Shown: one piece after another, positions 40,183 to 50,639 of the stretch
Layout of the letters: every line of letters starts with the position of its first letter
Position numbering within the stretch: the first letter of the stretch is position 1
Assembly: GCA_963575745.1 (NCBI GenBank)
Contig: CAUYUJ010015740.1
Span: forward strand, 88,501-152,500
Source: Prorocentrum cordatum
Taxonomy: Eukaryota > Sar > Dinophyceae > Prorocentrales > Prorocentraceae
Direction: 5' to 3'
Length of the DNA: 64,000 nt
The notes under the pieces: model-generated
The model's input: the letters and a program-made list of their open reading frames with translations, nothing else
What the model was told of the DNA's origin: nothing
Databases searched by the model: none
Position numbers and translations under genes: made by a program

Positions 40183-40312
40183 CGGAGGAGGAGGAGGAGG
40201 AGGAGGAGGAGGAGGAGGAGGAGGAGGAGGAGGAGGAGGAGGATGGGGGAGGAGGAGGAGGAGGAGGAGGAGGAGGAGGAGAGGAGGAGGAGGAGGAGGA
40301 GGAGGATGACAA
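40183..40312. repeat. (GGA)n microsatellite
   Basis: About 130 bp of nearly pure GGA. Confidence 0.95.
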
Positions 40313-40476
40313 CGGCGGGATCTCCGAGAGCCTGCGGGCCTGGGAGATGAGATAGGGGCGCCGCGGCCCTTCCACGGCGCTCCGGAACGCTCGGAGAGCG
40401 ATCTGCAGACCGCTCAGACCTGCGCGGGTACGATGTGTTCCATCCGCGGCCCGGTTTTTTGTGCCGCCTCTGTCCG

Positions 40477-43400
40477 CAGAGCACTCATTTGTAATTCCGG
40501 TCATTTGTAATTCCGGTCATTTCCAATTCCGGCCACGAATTGCAAATGAGAGGTGCCGACGGGAAGGCATGTGCTCAAGCGCTACGCCCAAAGTGTCTCC
40601 AAGGCGGCAGGGCGCAGCTTCTGCTTACGCTCGTAAAAGATCACAAGAATAACGGCAACAACAACGTCGTCGCCGTTCCGTGTGACACGCAGGATTTGCG
40701 TGCCACGTCTACGCGACACGCAGATTCTGCGTGTCGCGTCGCCCGGCCGCCCAGAGCGCGTTCCAGGTGACACGCAGGATTTGCGTGTCACGTTTAATTA
40801 CTTACGCGACGCCGCCCCGAGCGCGTTCCGTGTGACGTGACACGCAGGATTGGCGTGTCGCGTAGACGTGACACGCAAATCCTGCGTGTCCGCCCCCGTG
40901 GCGTGGCCCGCGTGACACGCAGATTCTGCGTGTCCCCACCCCGGCCCCCCGGACCCCCGGCGTGCGACACACAGATTTTGGGCCCGCGTGACACGCAGAT
41001 TCTGCGTGTCCCCACCTCGGACCCCGGACCCCCGGCGTGCGACATGCAGATTTTGGGCCCGCGTGACACGCAGATTCTGCGTGTCCCCATCCCGGCCCCG
41101 ACACGCAGATTCTGCGTGCCCCCACCCCGGCCCCCGGGCTCCTGGCGTGCGACGCGCAGATTTTGGGCTCGCGTGACACGCAGATTCTGCGTGTCCCAAC
41201 CCCGGCCCGCAGGACCGGCGTGCGACACGCAGGTCCTGCGTGTCCTCCCCCCCTGGCGGGGCCCGCGTGACACGCAGATTCTGCGTGCGCAGATTTTGGG
41301 CCGGCGTGACACGCAGATTGCGCGTGTCCCCACCCCGGCCCCCAGGACCCCTGGCGTGCGACACGCAGCTTCTGCGTGTCCCCCCCCCTGGCGGGGCCCG
41401 CGTGACACGCAGATTCTGCGTGCCCCCACCCAGGCCCCCGGGCACCCAGCGTGGGATGCGCAGATTTTGGGCCCGCGTGACACGCAAATTCTGCGAGTCC
41501 CCACCCCAGCCCCCAGGACCCTTGGCGTGCGACACGCAGCTTCTGCGTGTCCGCTCCCCTGGCGAGGCCCGCGTAACACGCAGATTCTGCGTGTCCCCAC
41601 CACGGCCCCCGGACCCCCGGAGTGCGACGCGCAGACCCTGGGCCCGCGTGACACGCAGATTCTGCGTGTCCCGCGCAGGTTCTGGGTGTCCGCCCCCCTG
41701 GCGGTGCCCGCGTGACACGCAGATTCTGTGTGTCCCCACCCCGGCCCCCGGCCCCCCGGCGTGCGACACGCAGATTTTGGGCCCGCGTGACACGCAGATT
41801 CTGCGTGTCCCCACCCCGGCCCCAGGACCCTTGGCGTGCGACACGCAGATTATGCGTGTCCGCCCCCCTGGCGGGGCCCGCGTGACACGCAGATTCTCCG
41901 TGTCCCCACCCCGGCCCCCGGACCCCGGCGTGCGTCACGCAGACTTTGGGCCCGCGTGACACGCAGATTCTGCGTGTCCCCACCCCGGCCCCCAGCACCC
42001 TTGGCGTGCGACACGCAGATTCTGCAAGTCCGCCCCCCTGGCGGGGCCCGCGTGACACGCAGATTCTGCGTGTCCCCACCCCGGCCCCCGGGCCCCCGGC
42101 GTGCGACGCGCAGATTTTGGGCCCGCGTGACACGCAGTCGATTCTGCGTGTCCCCACCCCGGCCCCAGGACCCTTGGCGTGCGACACGCAGATTCTGCGC
42201 GTCCGCCCCCCTGGCGGGGCCCGCGTGACACGCAAATTCTGCGTGTCCCCACCCCGGCCCCCGGACCCCCAGCGTGCGACACGCAGATTCTGGGCCCGCG
42301 TGACACGCAGATTCTGCGTGTCCCCACCCGGGCCCCCAGGACCCCCCGCGTGCGACGCGCAGATTTTGCGCGTCCGCCTCCCAGCTGGCGGGGCCCGCGT
42401 GACACGCAGATTCTGCGTGTCCCCACCCCGGCCCCCGGGCCCCCGGCGTGCGCAGATTTTGGGCCCGCGTGAGCCCCCACCCCGGCCCCCCCCGGCGTGC
42501 GACACGCAGATTCTGCGTGTCCGCCCCCCTGGCGGGGCCCGCGTGACACGCAGATTCTGCGTGTCCCCACCCCGGCCCCCGGACCCCCAGCGTGCGACAC
42601 GCAGATTTTGGGCGCGCGTGACACGCAGATTCTGCGTGTCCCCACCCCGGCCTCCAGGACGCCCAGCGTGCAACACGCAGATTCTGCGTGTCCACCCAGC
42701 TGGTGGGGCCCGCGTGACACGCAGATTCTGCGTCCCCACCCCAGCCCCCGGGCCCCTCGGCGTGCATCGCGCAGATTTTGGGCCCGCGTGACACGCAGAT
42801 CCTGCATGTCCCCACCCCGGCCCCCAGGACCCTTGGCGTGCGACAGACAGATTCTGCGTGTCCGCCCCCTTGGCGGGGCCCGCGTGACACGCAGATTCTG
42901 CGTGTCCCCACCCTGGCACCCGGGGGACGCGAAAGGCAGATTTTGGGCCCGTGTGACACGCAGATTCTGCGTGTCCCCACCCCGGCCCCCGGACCCTTGG
43001 CGTGCGACACACACAGATTCTGCGTGTCCGCCCCCCGCGTGACACGCAGATTCTGCGTGTCCCCACCCCGGCCCCCGGGCCCCCGGCGTGCATCACGCAG
43101 ATTCTGGGCCCGCGTGACACGCAGATTCTGCATGTCCCCACCCCGGCCCCCAGCACCCTTGGCGTGCGACACGCAGATTCTGCAAGTCCGCCCCCCTGGC
43201 GGGGCCCGCGTGACACGCAGATTCTGCATGTCCCCACCCCGGCCCCCGGGCCCCCGGCGTGCGACACGCAGATTTTGGGCCCGCGTGACACGCAGATTCT
43301 GCGTGTCCCCACCCCGGCCCCCAAACCCTTGGCGTGCGACACACTGATTCTGCGTGTCCGCCCCCCTGGCGGGGCCCGCGTGACACGCAGATTCTGCGTG

Positions 43401-44151
43401 TCCCCACCCAGGCTCCCGGACCCCCGGCGTGCGACGCGCAGATTTTGGGCCCGCGTGACACGCAGATTCTGCGTGTCCCCACCCCGGCCCCGGACCCCCG
43501 GCGTGCGACACGCAGATTCTGCGTGTCCGCCCTCCTGGTGGGGCCGCGTGACACGCAGATTCTGCGTGTCACCACCCCGGCCCCCAGACCCCCGGCGTGC
43601 GACACGCAGATTTTGGGCCCGCGTGACACGCAGATTCTGCGTGTCCCCACCCCGGCCCCCGGACCCCCGGCGTGCGACACGCAGATTCTGCGTGTCCCCA
43701 CCCTGGCCCCCGGACCCCCGGCGTGCGACGCGCAGATTCTGCGTGTCCGCCCCCCTGGTGGGGCCCGCGTGACACGCAGATTCTGCGTGGTGTCCCCACC
43801 CCGGCCCCCGGACCCCCGGCGTGCGACACGCAGATTTTGCGTGTCCGCCCCCCTGATTCTGCGTGTCCCGCCCAGGCGCGCTCCGTGTGACACGCAGATT
43901 TTGCGTGTCACGTGTACGCGACACGCAGGATTTGCGCGTCACGTCTACGCGTGCCCGATCGAGGGTGGCGCGCCCCAGATCCAGACTCGGGCGCGCGCTC
44001 GAATGCATTTGCCCTGGGGCCTCCAGGGCCTAACAAGCGCGTTCAGTTCTAATTCCGGTCATTTGCAATTCCGGCCACGAATTAGAAATGAAGCGCGCCG
44101 AAGGGGCGGCGGAGGCCACGTGCAGCACACGAATTAGACATGAGCACTCTG
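40477..44151. repeat. Palindromic satellite bounded by inverted repeats
   Basis: From about 40680 to 43950 the DNA is an array of a 21-bp near-palindrome. Its arms are GACACGCAGA and TCTGCGTGTC around one base, separated by short GC-rich spacers. Full palindromes alternate with half versions (GACACGCAGATTTTGGGCCC). The spacer kinds (CCCCACCCCGGCCCC.., CGCCCCCCTGGCGGGG..) form a higher-order unit of about 150 bp. Short AT-richer blocks (TAATTCCGGTCATTTGCAATTCC) flank the array on both sides. Outermost, CAGAGCACTCATTTGTAATTC at 40477 and GAATTAGACATGAGCACTCTG ending at 44151 are inverted copies, so the array may sit inside one element. All frames are open; a minus-strand frame of about 1,068 codons here is a product of the repeat. 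Confidence 0.88.
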
Positions 44152-44329
44152 TACAGTCGGGGCCTTGACCTAAGGAACCCAAAATGAGGAACGAGGCCCC
44201 TTTTTCCATACGTCGCATTTCGATTTCCGATTGAAAACATAAGGAAAACCTCAGGCAAGCTGCGAAACACATAAGGAACGCGGAGCCCCTCCCCAACGAA
44301 AAGGGTTCCTTCTTCAGGGCCCCGACTGT
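44152..44329. mobile_element. Inverted-repeat element, family TACAGTCGGGGC, copy 2
   Basis: TACAGTCGGGGCCTTGACC to GGCCCCGACTGT, sharing AGGAACGAGGCCCCTTTTT and GGAGCCCCTCCCCAACGAAA with 7981-8160. It abuts the right end of the palindromic satellite exactly. No target duplication is seen. Confidence 0.75.
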
Positions 44330-44497
44330 GGTTGTTGGGGCTCTCAGTTTTTGGAGGAGGCTCCGCAACCAGTCCCCCGTCCCGACAGGTGGTGGGGCCA
44401 GAGCAACCAGCCCAGTGCAGACTGACCGCGAGGCCAACAACAAAAATATGGAGGTCGATCAAGAGACGACCTCACGACGTTGGCAGTCTGGGGAGCA

Positions 44498-44602
44498 AGA
44501 GGAGGATGGGCAGGAGGAGGAGGCGGAGGAAGAGGAGGAGGAGGAGGCGGAGGAGAAGGAGGAGGATGAGGAGCAGGAGCAGGAGGAGGAGGAGCACCAG
44601 GT
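44498..44602. repeat. (GGA)n microsatellite
   Basis: GGA repeats with GCGG and GAT variants. Confidence 0.92.
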
Positions 44603-44791
44603 GGTCCGATCAGGTATTCCTGGGAGTGCAGACACAAGGCCAGAGACACCCTGAGCACAAAAGCTGACCTGGCGTTCGGGCGACCACTCGCTGTAGGGGT
44701 GCGTGGGAGCCTCTCTGTGGGGAGGGCTGCAGAGGAGCGCCACTGGCCACCGAGCCGAGATACCCAGGGGCGCACCTGGGCACTCCCCACA

Positions 44792-46003
44792 TCACTTCAT
44801 GATAAACTTCATAAGGCCTTGGCGACTTTTCTCCACTCGAAATGGGGAAATCAAGACGGGTGCATTCAAGTGAGCCGACAGGAACCCGGATAACGTCTGC
44901 GTGCATCCAAAAACCCGAGCAGGGAAATCTGGAGAAAATCGTGGATGGCCCAGCGCCCGTCCAAAGACAGCAGACATCATTACGCCCTTAACGAGAAGAA
45001 GTAGTTCAGCACCTATGAACTGAGCGCCGCCGATGAAGGAACCCGTCTTCAAGACGGCCACGGTTTCGCTGAGGCCGGCCACGTTGCCCTGGGCGATGAG
45101 GCTCATCGAGCCTCGGACGATGAGCTGCAGCGTGTTGCCGTTGGCGGTGCTGCGGTAAGACACCTCTTGGCCTCGATGGAGAAGGACACGGGGGAAGAGG
45201 AGTAGGAAGTGGAGGAGTAGGAGGAGGAGGAGGAGGAGGAGGAGGAGGCGGAGGAGGAGGAGGAGCAGGAGGGCGCAAGGTATACAGTGCATCTGGCCTC
45301 GGCTGATGTTCTGCCACTGTGCGCCCTGGCTGCGGATCTTCATGAAAGCAGTCAGCTTCACCCCTGCGGGCTTGAACACAGTTGCGAATGCCACCGCTGT
45401 GTCCTGATCCAGGTCCTGGACGTAATTATCACTGACCTCCTTCAGCACGTCACTCAAACTCTTTCGCAGAAGAAAAACCAAGGGGATCAAGTTGGCGACA
45501 TCCACTTCCTCTTTACAGTTCGGGAGGCACCCCAGCTCTTCGTTGATAGAGCCTAAAGCGATGCCGACACCAACCAGGTCAAGTAGAAACTCGACCAGGT
45601 CCGAGAGGCTTTCCGCCTGATTCCAAAACAGCGTTGCTGCTCTCCCTACCCTCTCTGGAAGTGGCAGGTTCTGTTCTCGATTCCATTGGTCACCGACCTC
45701 ATTGAGGACAAACTGTGCTCTTGCAAAGCCCTTGTTCTTGTACTGCGCCCTCAGAGCCGCGTCGAATCCCTGGCCGAAGCTCTGCCACGCCTCCTGACTT
45801 GACTCCTCCGGCTTGATATAGTCACCGCCTCGTGCGAGCACGTTGAAGATCTTCTCATACTTCTCGGCGCTCAAGGTGACGCCCAGTGTCCGACAGGCTA
45901 GGCAGAACTCCTCGAAGCTGATCTTGCCGTCGCCATTCTCGTCGAAGTTTGTGAAGGCGTAGCGGATAACGTCCTTGAACTCACCTGTGCGGTGATTCGG
46001 CCC
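44792..46003 (-). CDS. EF-hand protein with a probable cyclic-nucleotide-binding-like domain (3' part of gene)
   Basis: The exon opens near 46003 (CACAG|GTGAGTTC) and reads FTNFDENGDGKISFEEFCLA, a canonical EF-hand loop (D-x-N-x-D-G-x-I-x-x-x-E). About 200 residues of helical sequence follow (YEKIFNVLA, QGFDAALRAQYKNKGFARAQ, LSDLVEFLLDLVGVGIALGS). Then comes TANGNTLQLIVRGSMSLIAQ and VLKTGSFIGGAQFIG, which resembles a cyclic-nucleotide-binding beta roll. The tail to the stop at 44792 reads less conserved and may be intron. The EF-hand would bind Ca2+, and the second domain may bind a nucleotide or be a degenerate sensor. A 126-bp segment (45172-45297) is probably an intron; if retained it adds a poly-Leu stretch without a stop. 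Upstream exons were not found. A calcium-regulated kinase or channel-type protein is possible. Confidence 0.65.
   Translation of the reverse strand, partial: GPNHRTGEFKDVIRYAFTNFDENGDGKISFEEFCLACRTLGVTLSAEKYEKIFNVLARGGDYIKPEESSQEAWQSFGQGFDAALRAQYKNKGFARAQFVLNEVGDQWNREQNLPLPERVGRAATLFWNQAESLSDLVEFLLDLVGVGIALGSINEELGCLPNCKEEVDVANLIPLVFLLRKSLSDVLKEVSDNYVQDLDQDTAVAFATVFKPAGVKLTAFMKIRSQGAQWQNISRGQMHCIPCALLLLLLLRLLLLLLLLLLLLHFLLLFPRVLLHRGQEVSYRSTANGNTLQLIVRGSMSLIAQGNVAGLSETVAVLKTGSFIGGAQFIGAELLLLVKGVMMSAVFGRALGHPRFSPDFPARVFGCTQTLSGFLSAHLNAPVLISPFRVEKSRQGLMKFIMK
45172..45297 (-). other. Probable GC-AG intron bounded by 8-bp direct repeats
   Basis: On the minus strand, AGCCGAG|GCCAGATG to CATCGAG|GCCAAGAG. 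CGAGGCCA is repeated exactly at both junctions. Removal joins ISRG to QEVSYRSTANG in frame. Its length is 126 bp, a multiple of three, with no stop, because the interior is a CTC microsatellite; retention would insert about 42 Leu-rich residues. Confidence 0.6.
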
Positions 46004-46454
46004 AGCAAGATTCCATCACTAAGACATCTGCACTTGTGTCTTGAAACAACTTCCGGGGATATCACGTTGGGGGCGCAGAGCCATTTCCCTCCATCCGTAC
46101 GCATGTTGTGCATCCACGAGCAATGTCCTCACTTCAGCGTGTCCCGGGCATCCGCCCTGCGTCCTCCACCCTCGAACTCCACCTTCGCACCTCAACGCCA
46201 CACGCCCTACCGCTACCTCCTTCTCTCGGGGACGCGCACACATATATTAGCGATGCATGCATTGGGCGCGCGGTCGCCAAATCCATGGATCGGGGGAGAT
46301 GCCCTCCCCAAAATGCGACCCGTGCCGCCTCGCTTGGCGGCGGAAATCCGCGATTTCCAATGGAAGCGTGACTCGTCGCTAATCCACGCCCCCTGTCCGC
46401 ACCATGTGGTCTCACTTCGCCCGCGCCTCACCGCCCACTGGCGGGCCAGAGCAG

Positions 46455-46745
46455 CACCCTCCTTCCTTCTCCTCGTCCTCCTCCTCCTCCCCCTCGTCCT
46501 CCTCCTTCTCCTCCTCCTCCTCGTCCTAGTGCTCCTCCTCCCCCTCGTCGTCCTCCTCCTCCTCCTCGTCCTAGTGCTCCTCCTTTTCATCCTTCTCCTC
46601 CTCCCACTCCTCCTCCCCCTCTTCCCCCTCCTCCTCCTCCTCCTCCTCCTCTCCTCCTCCTCCCCCTCCTATTCCTCCTCCTCCTCCTCCTCCCCCTCCT
46701 CCTCCTCTTCTTCCTCCTCCTCCTCCTCCTGCTCCCCCTCCTCCT
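46455..46745. repeat. (CCT)n polypyrimidine tract, about 290 bp
   Basis: CCT repeats with CGTCCT and CTAGTG variants. CTAGTGCTCCTCCT occurs twice. Confidence 0.95.
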
Positions 46746-47031
46746 CACGGCCCGCTCTTCGGCCCAAAGGCCGACCTCCTGGCCACGCATTGCCATGAAA
46801 GAAACGGGTCCTGAGAAAAATGGGTCCTGGACCAGCTGTTCGTCCCGTCCCGAGTTGGCTTGTGACGGTCGCCAGGGGCCCGCCTGAGGCCCCGAGAGCC
46901 CCCAGAAACCTCAGACCCCGTTGCCCGCAGGACCCTTCATGTGCTTCCTCTGTGGCGAACATTGGCCTGCGCAGCCCGACCTCGCCAGATCCGCGCCTCC
47001 CCCCCTCTTGGGGGCCCCAAGGAGGTGCGGT

Positions 47032-47248
47032 TCGGGCGTTGGCGGAACTGGGTTTAGTGGAACCTGGTTTAGTGATGCGTACCGGGGGGCGCCCCCCCAC
47101 CCCGCCCCGTTCCGCTAACCGGAACTGCCGTCACCCGAAAAACAACGATTCCGGCAAACCTGGTTTGGTGGATCTGGCTAATTGAGGGGCCCCAGGGCCC
47201 TACCACTCACCACCGGGTCCCCTCACCCGGGGTCCTGGCTATACCCGA
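47032..47248. mobile_element. MITE, family TCGGGCG, copy 3
   Basis: A 217-bp element, TCGGGCGTTGGCGGAACTGG to GGCTATACCCGA. A perfect duplication GCGGT lies at 47027-47031 and 47249-47253. Left TTTAGTG boxes and the right CTAACCGGAACTGCCGTCAC block are conserved. Confidence 0.93.
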
Positions 47249-47479
47249 GCGGTGACGGACCGCGCGGGGACCGCGCCACCCCCGAAAGCCTCACCGCACG
47301 GTCCGTCACCGCACGGCGACCCTCGAGAGGCCCCCGTCGCCCGAGGCGCCCTCGCGGACAGCGGCCCGCGCCCCGCGCCCCCGAGGAGGCCGTGCGGGGG
47401 CCCCGCTGCCCCGCGGACGCACCACGCGGCGCGGCCTCCGCACCGCTCAGCAGGGGGCCCCCCGAGCTGCTGCCGCCGG

Positions 47480-47488
47480 CGCCGCTGC

Positions 47489-47522
<34 letters not shown>

Positions 47523-47525
47523 GCT
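47480..47525. repeat. (CTG)n microsatellite
   Basis: About ten consecutive CTG triplets within CCGCTGC-rich sequence. No supported gene overlaps it. Confidence 0.9.
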
Positions 47526-48039
47526 CCCACCGCGAGCCTGCAGCACGCCGCCGGGCCCCGCGCCTCGAACGGCCCCCTCGGCCGGGTCGGACGGTCGAGG
47601 AGGCGTGCTGCCGACGCGCGGTTTACTGCGCGAGGAGAGCTCGAGCGACGGCGCGATCCCTCCCCAGCAGCTGGTGAGAAAGGCCCAGAGCGAGAGCAGG
47701 ACGCCTGAGCGTCGAGGGCGCGGCGTCGGAATGAGAATGGCGAGGCAGTCTCAGGCGAGAGAGCGCGATTCCTATAGACCAGCGCTCTCCAGGAGTGCAC
47801 GGATTCGCTGTCGGGGGCCCATTGCCGATCCATCGGCGACGCATCGCTGATTCCAGATCGATGCTTCCCCCCCCCCCGAACGGCCCTCCGAACGGCCCCT
47901 GCCCTCGGTCCTTGCTCCAAAGGGGGGAGCGACGTGCACGGGCGGGAGGGAGAGAGAGGAGCTCCCCGGCGTGCGCCTTCGGGGCCCCTCTGTGGCCTCC
48001 CTTCCGGCGCCCCCTGGAAGGAAGGAGAACGGCATAAAC

Positions 48040-48175
48040 ATGAGCTGTCGACCGTCCGCGCGGATTTCCTGGACCTGCGCTGGCCCCCCTCCCTGGCGCG
48101 CGGAGCGCGCCAGGGGCGGCGCCGGAGGCGCCGCCGGCGGAGGCCAGCGTGGATCCAAGAAACCTGCGCCCGTTT
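48040..48175. mobile_element. Fold-back core fragment
   Basis: GCGCGGATTTCCTGGACC, then GCGCGCGGAGCGCGCCAGGG, GGCGCCGGAGGCGCCGCC and GGATCCAAGAAACCTGCGC. These are the palindromic core and inner arms of the TAGGGGAAC family without its ends. Confidence 0.6.
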
Positions 48176-48181
48176 TTCTCA

Positions 48182-48262
48182 TTGTTTCTCCTCCTCCTCC
48201 TCCTCCTCATCCTCCTCCTCCTCCTCCTCCTCCTCGTCCTCCTGTTCCTCCTCCTCGAACGT
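48182..48262. repeat. (CCT)n microsatellite
   Basis: CCT repeats with CAT and CGT interruptions. Confidence 0.92.
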
Positions 48263-48456
48263 GTTTTCCTCCTTCGAACCCGCCCACCCCCTCCCCGTGC
48301 GGGCGGGAGCAGCAAGAGAAAGGACCGAGACCTTAACTTTTCCCAGACACCTCGCGGGGCGCTCCCTGACCAGGGCTTCGACACGAGAATCCGGCTGTGG
48401 CGACGACGACTCTCCAGGACGATTCGCGGTGTCGGTGTCTTTCTCTCCCCCGAAAG

Positions 48457-48628
48457 TCGGGGATGGACAGACCCCCCTTTAGTAAAACGTGGTTTAGTGA
48501 AAACGGCCTGAGGCCCAAACCTGGCGGGCGCAAGCCTGGAAAATAACGGCCACGGCGCCCTCTCGAGAACCGAAAACGGACAATTCACTAATCGACGTGT
48601 CACTGTTGGGGGTTCTGTCCACTCTCGA
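48457..48628. mobile_element. MITE, family TCGGSGGTGGACAG, copy 5
   Basis: A 172-bp element almost identical to 7634-7804 over its length. The left end is TCGGGGATGGACAGACCCCC; the right end GGGGGTTCTGTCCACTCTCGA is slightly changed. A perfect duplication GAAAG lies at 48452-48456 and 48629-48633. High identity to copy 2 at a different site suggests recent activity. Confidence 0.93.
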
Positions 48629-49205
48629 GAAAGGACCGTCGCCCCTCCCCCACCCAATGAGTGCGGAGCGCCCGACTTCCCCTCCTGTGGGACGCGCAGA
48701 GGCATACTAGTACTACATGTCCACCTTGGAGGCGCGCGTCCGAGCCGAACATATAATATACCCATCTTGTAGTATATCGTTTCCCTATAGCGGTGTGGCC
48801 AGAAAGCGCTTGCCACGACGCATATACTATCAAATTTCTCGGTGCGCGCGTCGCCCCTGGGGGGGCGACGCACATATCGTATGAGTATGTTGGGGTGACG
48901 CCAATCCTAGACCTATCCTGCCGGACCGGCCGTGTGGGACCCCTCCTCGAGTGCTCCCTCCGCTGATTACGGCTCGTCGCCCACAGACCTGCCCCGACTG
49001 GGGCGGACCCCCAGCCGTCCCTGCGGGTCCCCACGGCTGGCCCCGGGGAGGCCCCCCGGAGCCCGGCGTGGCATGCAGAATGGCGGGACGAACCCATCTG
49101 TCCTTCGACCCGCTTCCGATGCGGTGGGCACGTCCAGCGACTTGCCGTCCGGAACCGAAGGGCACATCCTCCGTCGACCCTGGGCTTCAGGATGCACACG
49201 ATGAG

Positions 49206-49331
49206 GATGCAAGGGCCGTCTCGAGGCCGTCCGAAGGGGGCGATGGCCACGGATGGACCGAAGAGGCAAGGATGCAAGGATACCCTTGGGAAAGTTGCCC
49301 ATCCTGACTATTTACGCGGGTTGACAGTACT
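49206..49331 (+). repeat. Dispersed repeat with TGCAAGGATACCC core, copy 3
   Basis: GATGCAAGGGCC, CCACGGATGGACCGAAGAGG, ATACCCTTGGGAAAGTTGCC and ACGCGGGTTGACAGTA are shared with 6797-6941 and 39529-39667. Confidence 0.65.
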
Positions 49332-49944
49332 GTGCCGAAGGGCTCGGGGGGGGGGGGACGGTCGGGAGAGAACACTTTCCCATGGGGCGTCCGTTGGCAT
49401 GGCAAATTCTTGTTTGGTGTGGCTGCTGTGCGTCGGGATCCCTCACAGTACTCCCAATGTGCCAAGCTCACTCGGGGGACACGTGGTCGTTCAGTGGTTG
49501 TTGCCTTCTCGCGCTCCAAGTCGTCCAAGAGGGCCCTGAGAGAAAGACCCATAGACTGAATTCAAGACGGCAGAGCCCAAGATAGTGCCCCAAGACCGCC
49601 CCAACAAGGCCTCAAGAAACTCTCAGTCGGACTCGAGTGGGACTACTGGACGACCCTCCGCTTTGTGGGACGGTTGACGAAATTTGACCTCTCGGGGGCA
49701 TTCCGGGGACGCTTTAAGCCACATATGGCGACAAGTATGGCGTTAGCTATCCCAATATGGCATCCAGCATGCCTCCAAGAAGCAATACGACCACCATAAG
49801 ACGGCCCCAAGTGGCCTCGGAGCCCAAGGACACCCCCAAGAAGCCTCATTATTCAAATGCTGAACGTGTTCGAACGTGTGCTGCGCTCTCGCTCTGTCGC
49901 TCCCCATGGGCACCAGAAGCCCCAGATGACTCGAAGACCGCGCA

Positions 49945-50345
49945 AGAGGCTGGCGGCGCGCACGAAGCGGTATAGGGGGTGGGGAGAAGGATCCTTAGAA
50001 GGAGGCTGCTTCTGAGAAGGCGCTGGAATTACATCTATACAGATGGCCCGCGCCTTCTGATAAGCAGGGTTATGTTGCAGCCTCGGTGGGCCTTGTCTGT
50101 CCCGTCGCGGCCCTATCCGCGTCGAATCCGTGTCGGACTCGTCGGATCCGTGTCGAAACCGTGTCGAATCCGCGTCGGATTCACGCCAAATCTGCGCCGA
50201 GTCCGCATCGAGCCTGCGTCGGGTACAAAAAAAGACACCAATTTTGGGGACAGGCGAGGCCCCCCGAAGATGCAACGTAAGCAGGGGTGTTTCCAAGACG
50301 CCTCCCCCCCTCCCCCACATGCCCCTCTGCGCGTGGGCGAGGATG
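49945..50345. mobile_element. Hairpin element, copy 2, split by a minisatellite
   Basis: Left part GGCGGCGCGCACGAAGCGG, and the hairpin at 50008-50065 (arms GCTTCTGAGAAGGCGC and GCGCCTTCTGATAAGC), match 4186-4303. The right part GCAGGGGTGTTTCCAAGACG resumes only at 50281. The 210 bp between hold the GTCGAATCCGC-type minisatellite (50110-50225). A perfect 19-bp repeat CTCGAAGACCGCGCAAGAG lies at 49930-49948 and again at 50349-50367, so the whole unit may have inserted or duplicated there. Confidence 0.6.
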
Positions 50346-50444
50346 GCTCTCGAAGACCGCGCAAGAGAGGGCCCCAAGCTTGGGCCACTGCGCCTTCGCT
50401 GCGCCCCCCTCCCGAGCGCCAAAGGGCGCCCAACGGACCAAGAC

Positions 50445-50632
50445 AGTCATCGGCCTGACCTCAGGAGCGATAGATAAGGAACGAAGCCCCTTTTTGATCC
50501 CAAGGAATAGCGCATAGAGGAACGATAGACAACAAATAACGCATCAGGAACTGTAAATAACGCGTGCAAGCCTAAGGAACGACCGAGCCCCTTTTGAAAA
50601 GTAAGTGTTCCTTATTCAAGCCGCCCACTGGA
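50445..50632. mobile_element. Diverged element, family TACAGTCGGGGC, copy 3
   Basis: Retains TAAGGAACGAAGCCCCTTTT, CTAAGGAACGACCGAGCCCC and TTCCTTATTCAAG in the order of 7981-8160. Both ends are degraded. Confidence 0.5.
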
Positions 50633-50639
50633 GGCGATG

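Noticed and set aside
40680-43950. CRISPR array
   Set aside because: The palindromic units are regular, but spacers are a few recurring GC-rich sequences, half-units alternate with full ones, no cas genes are near, and the DNA is eukaryotic. It is a satellite.
40802-44008. A 1,068-codon minus-strand gene with repeated GGDTQNLRVTRAQ-like peptides
   Set aside because: It lies wholly in the palindromic satellite, where most frames on both strands are open. The repeated peptide is a translation of the repeat.
44150-44335. 5-bp target duplication for the TACAGTCGGGGC family
   Set aside because: Different alignments of the ends gave no matching flanks in either good copy, so only the inverted ends are claimed.
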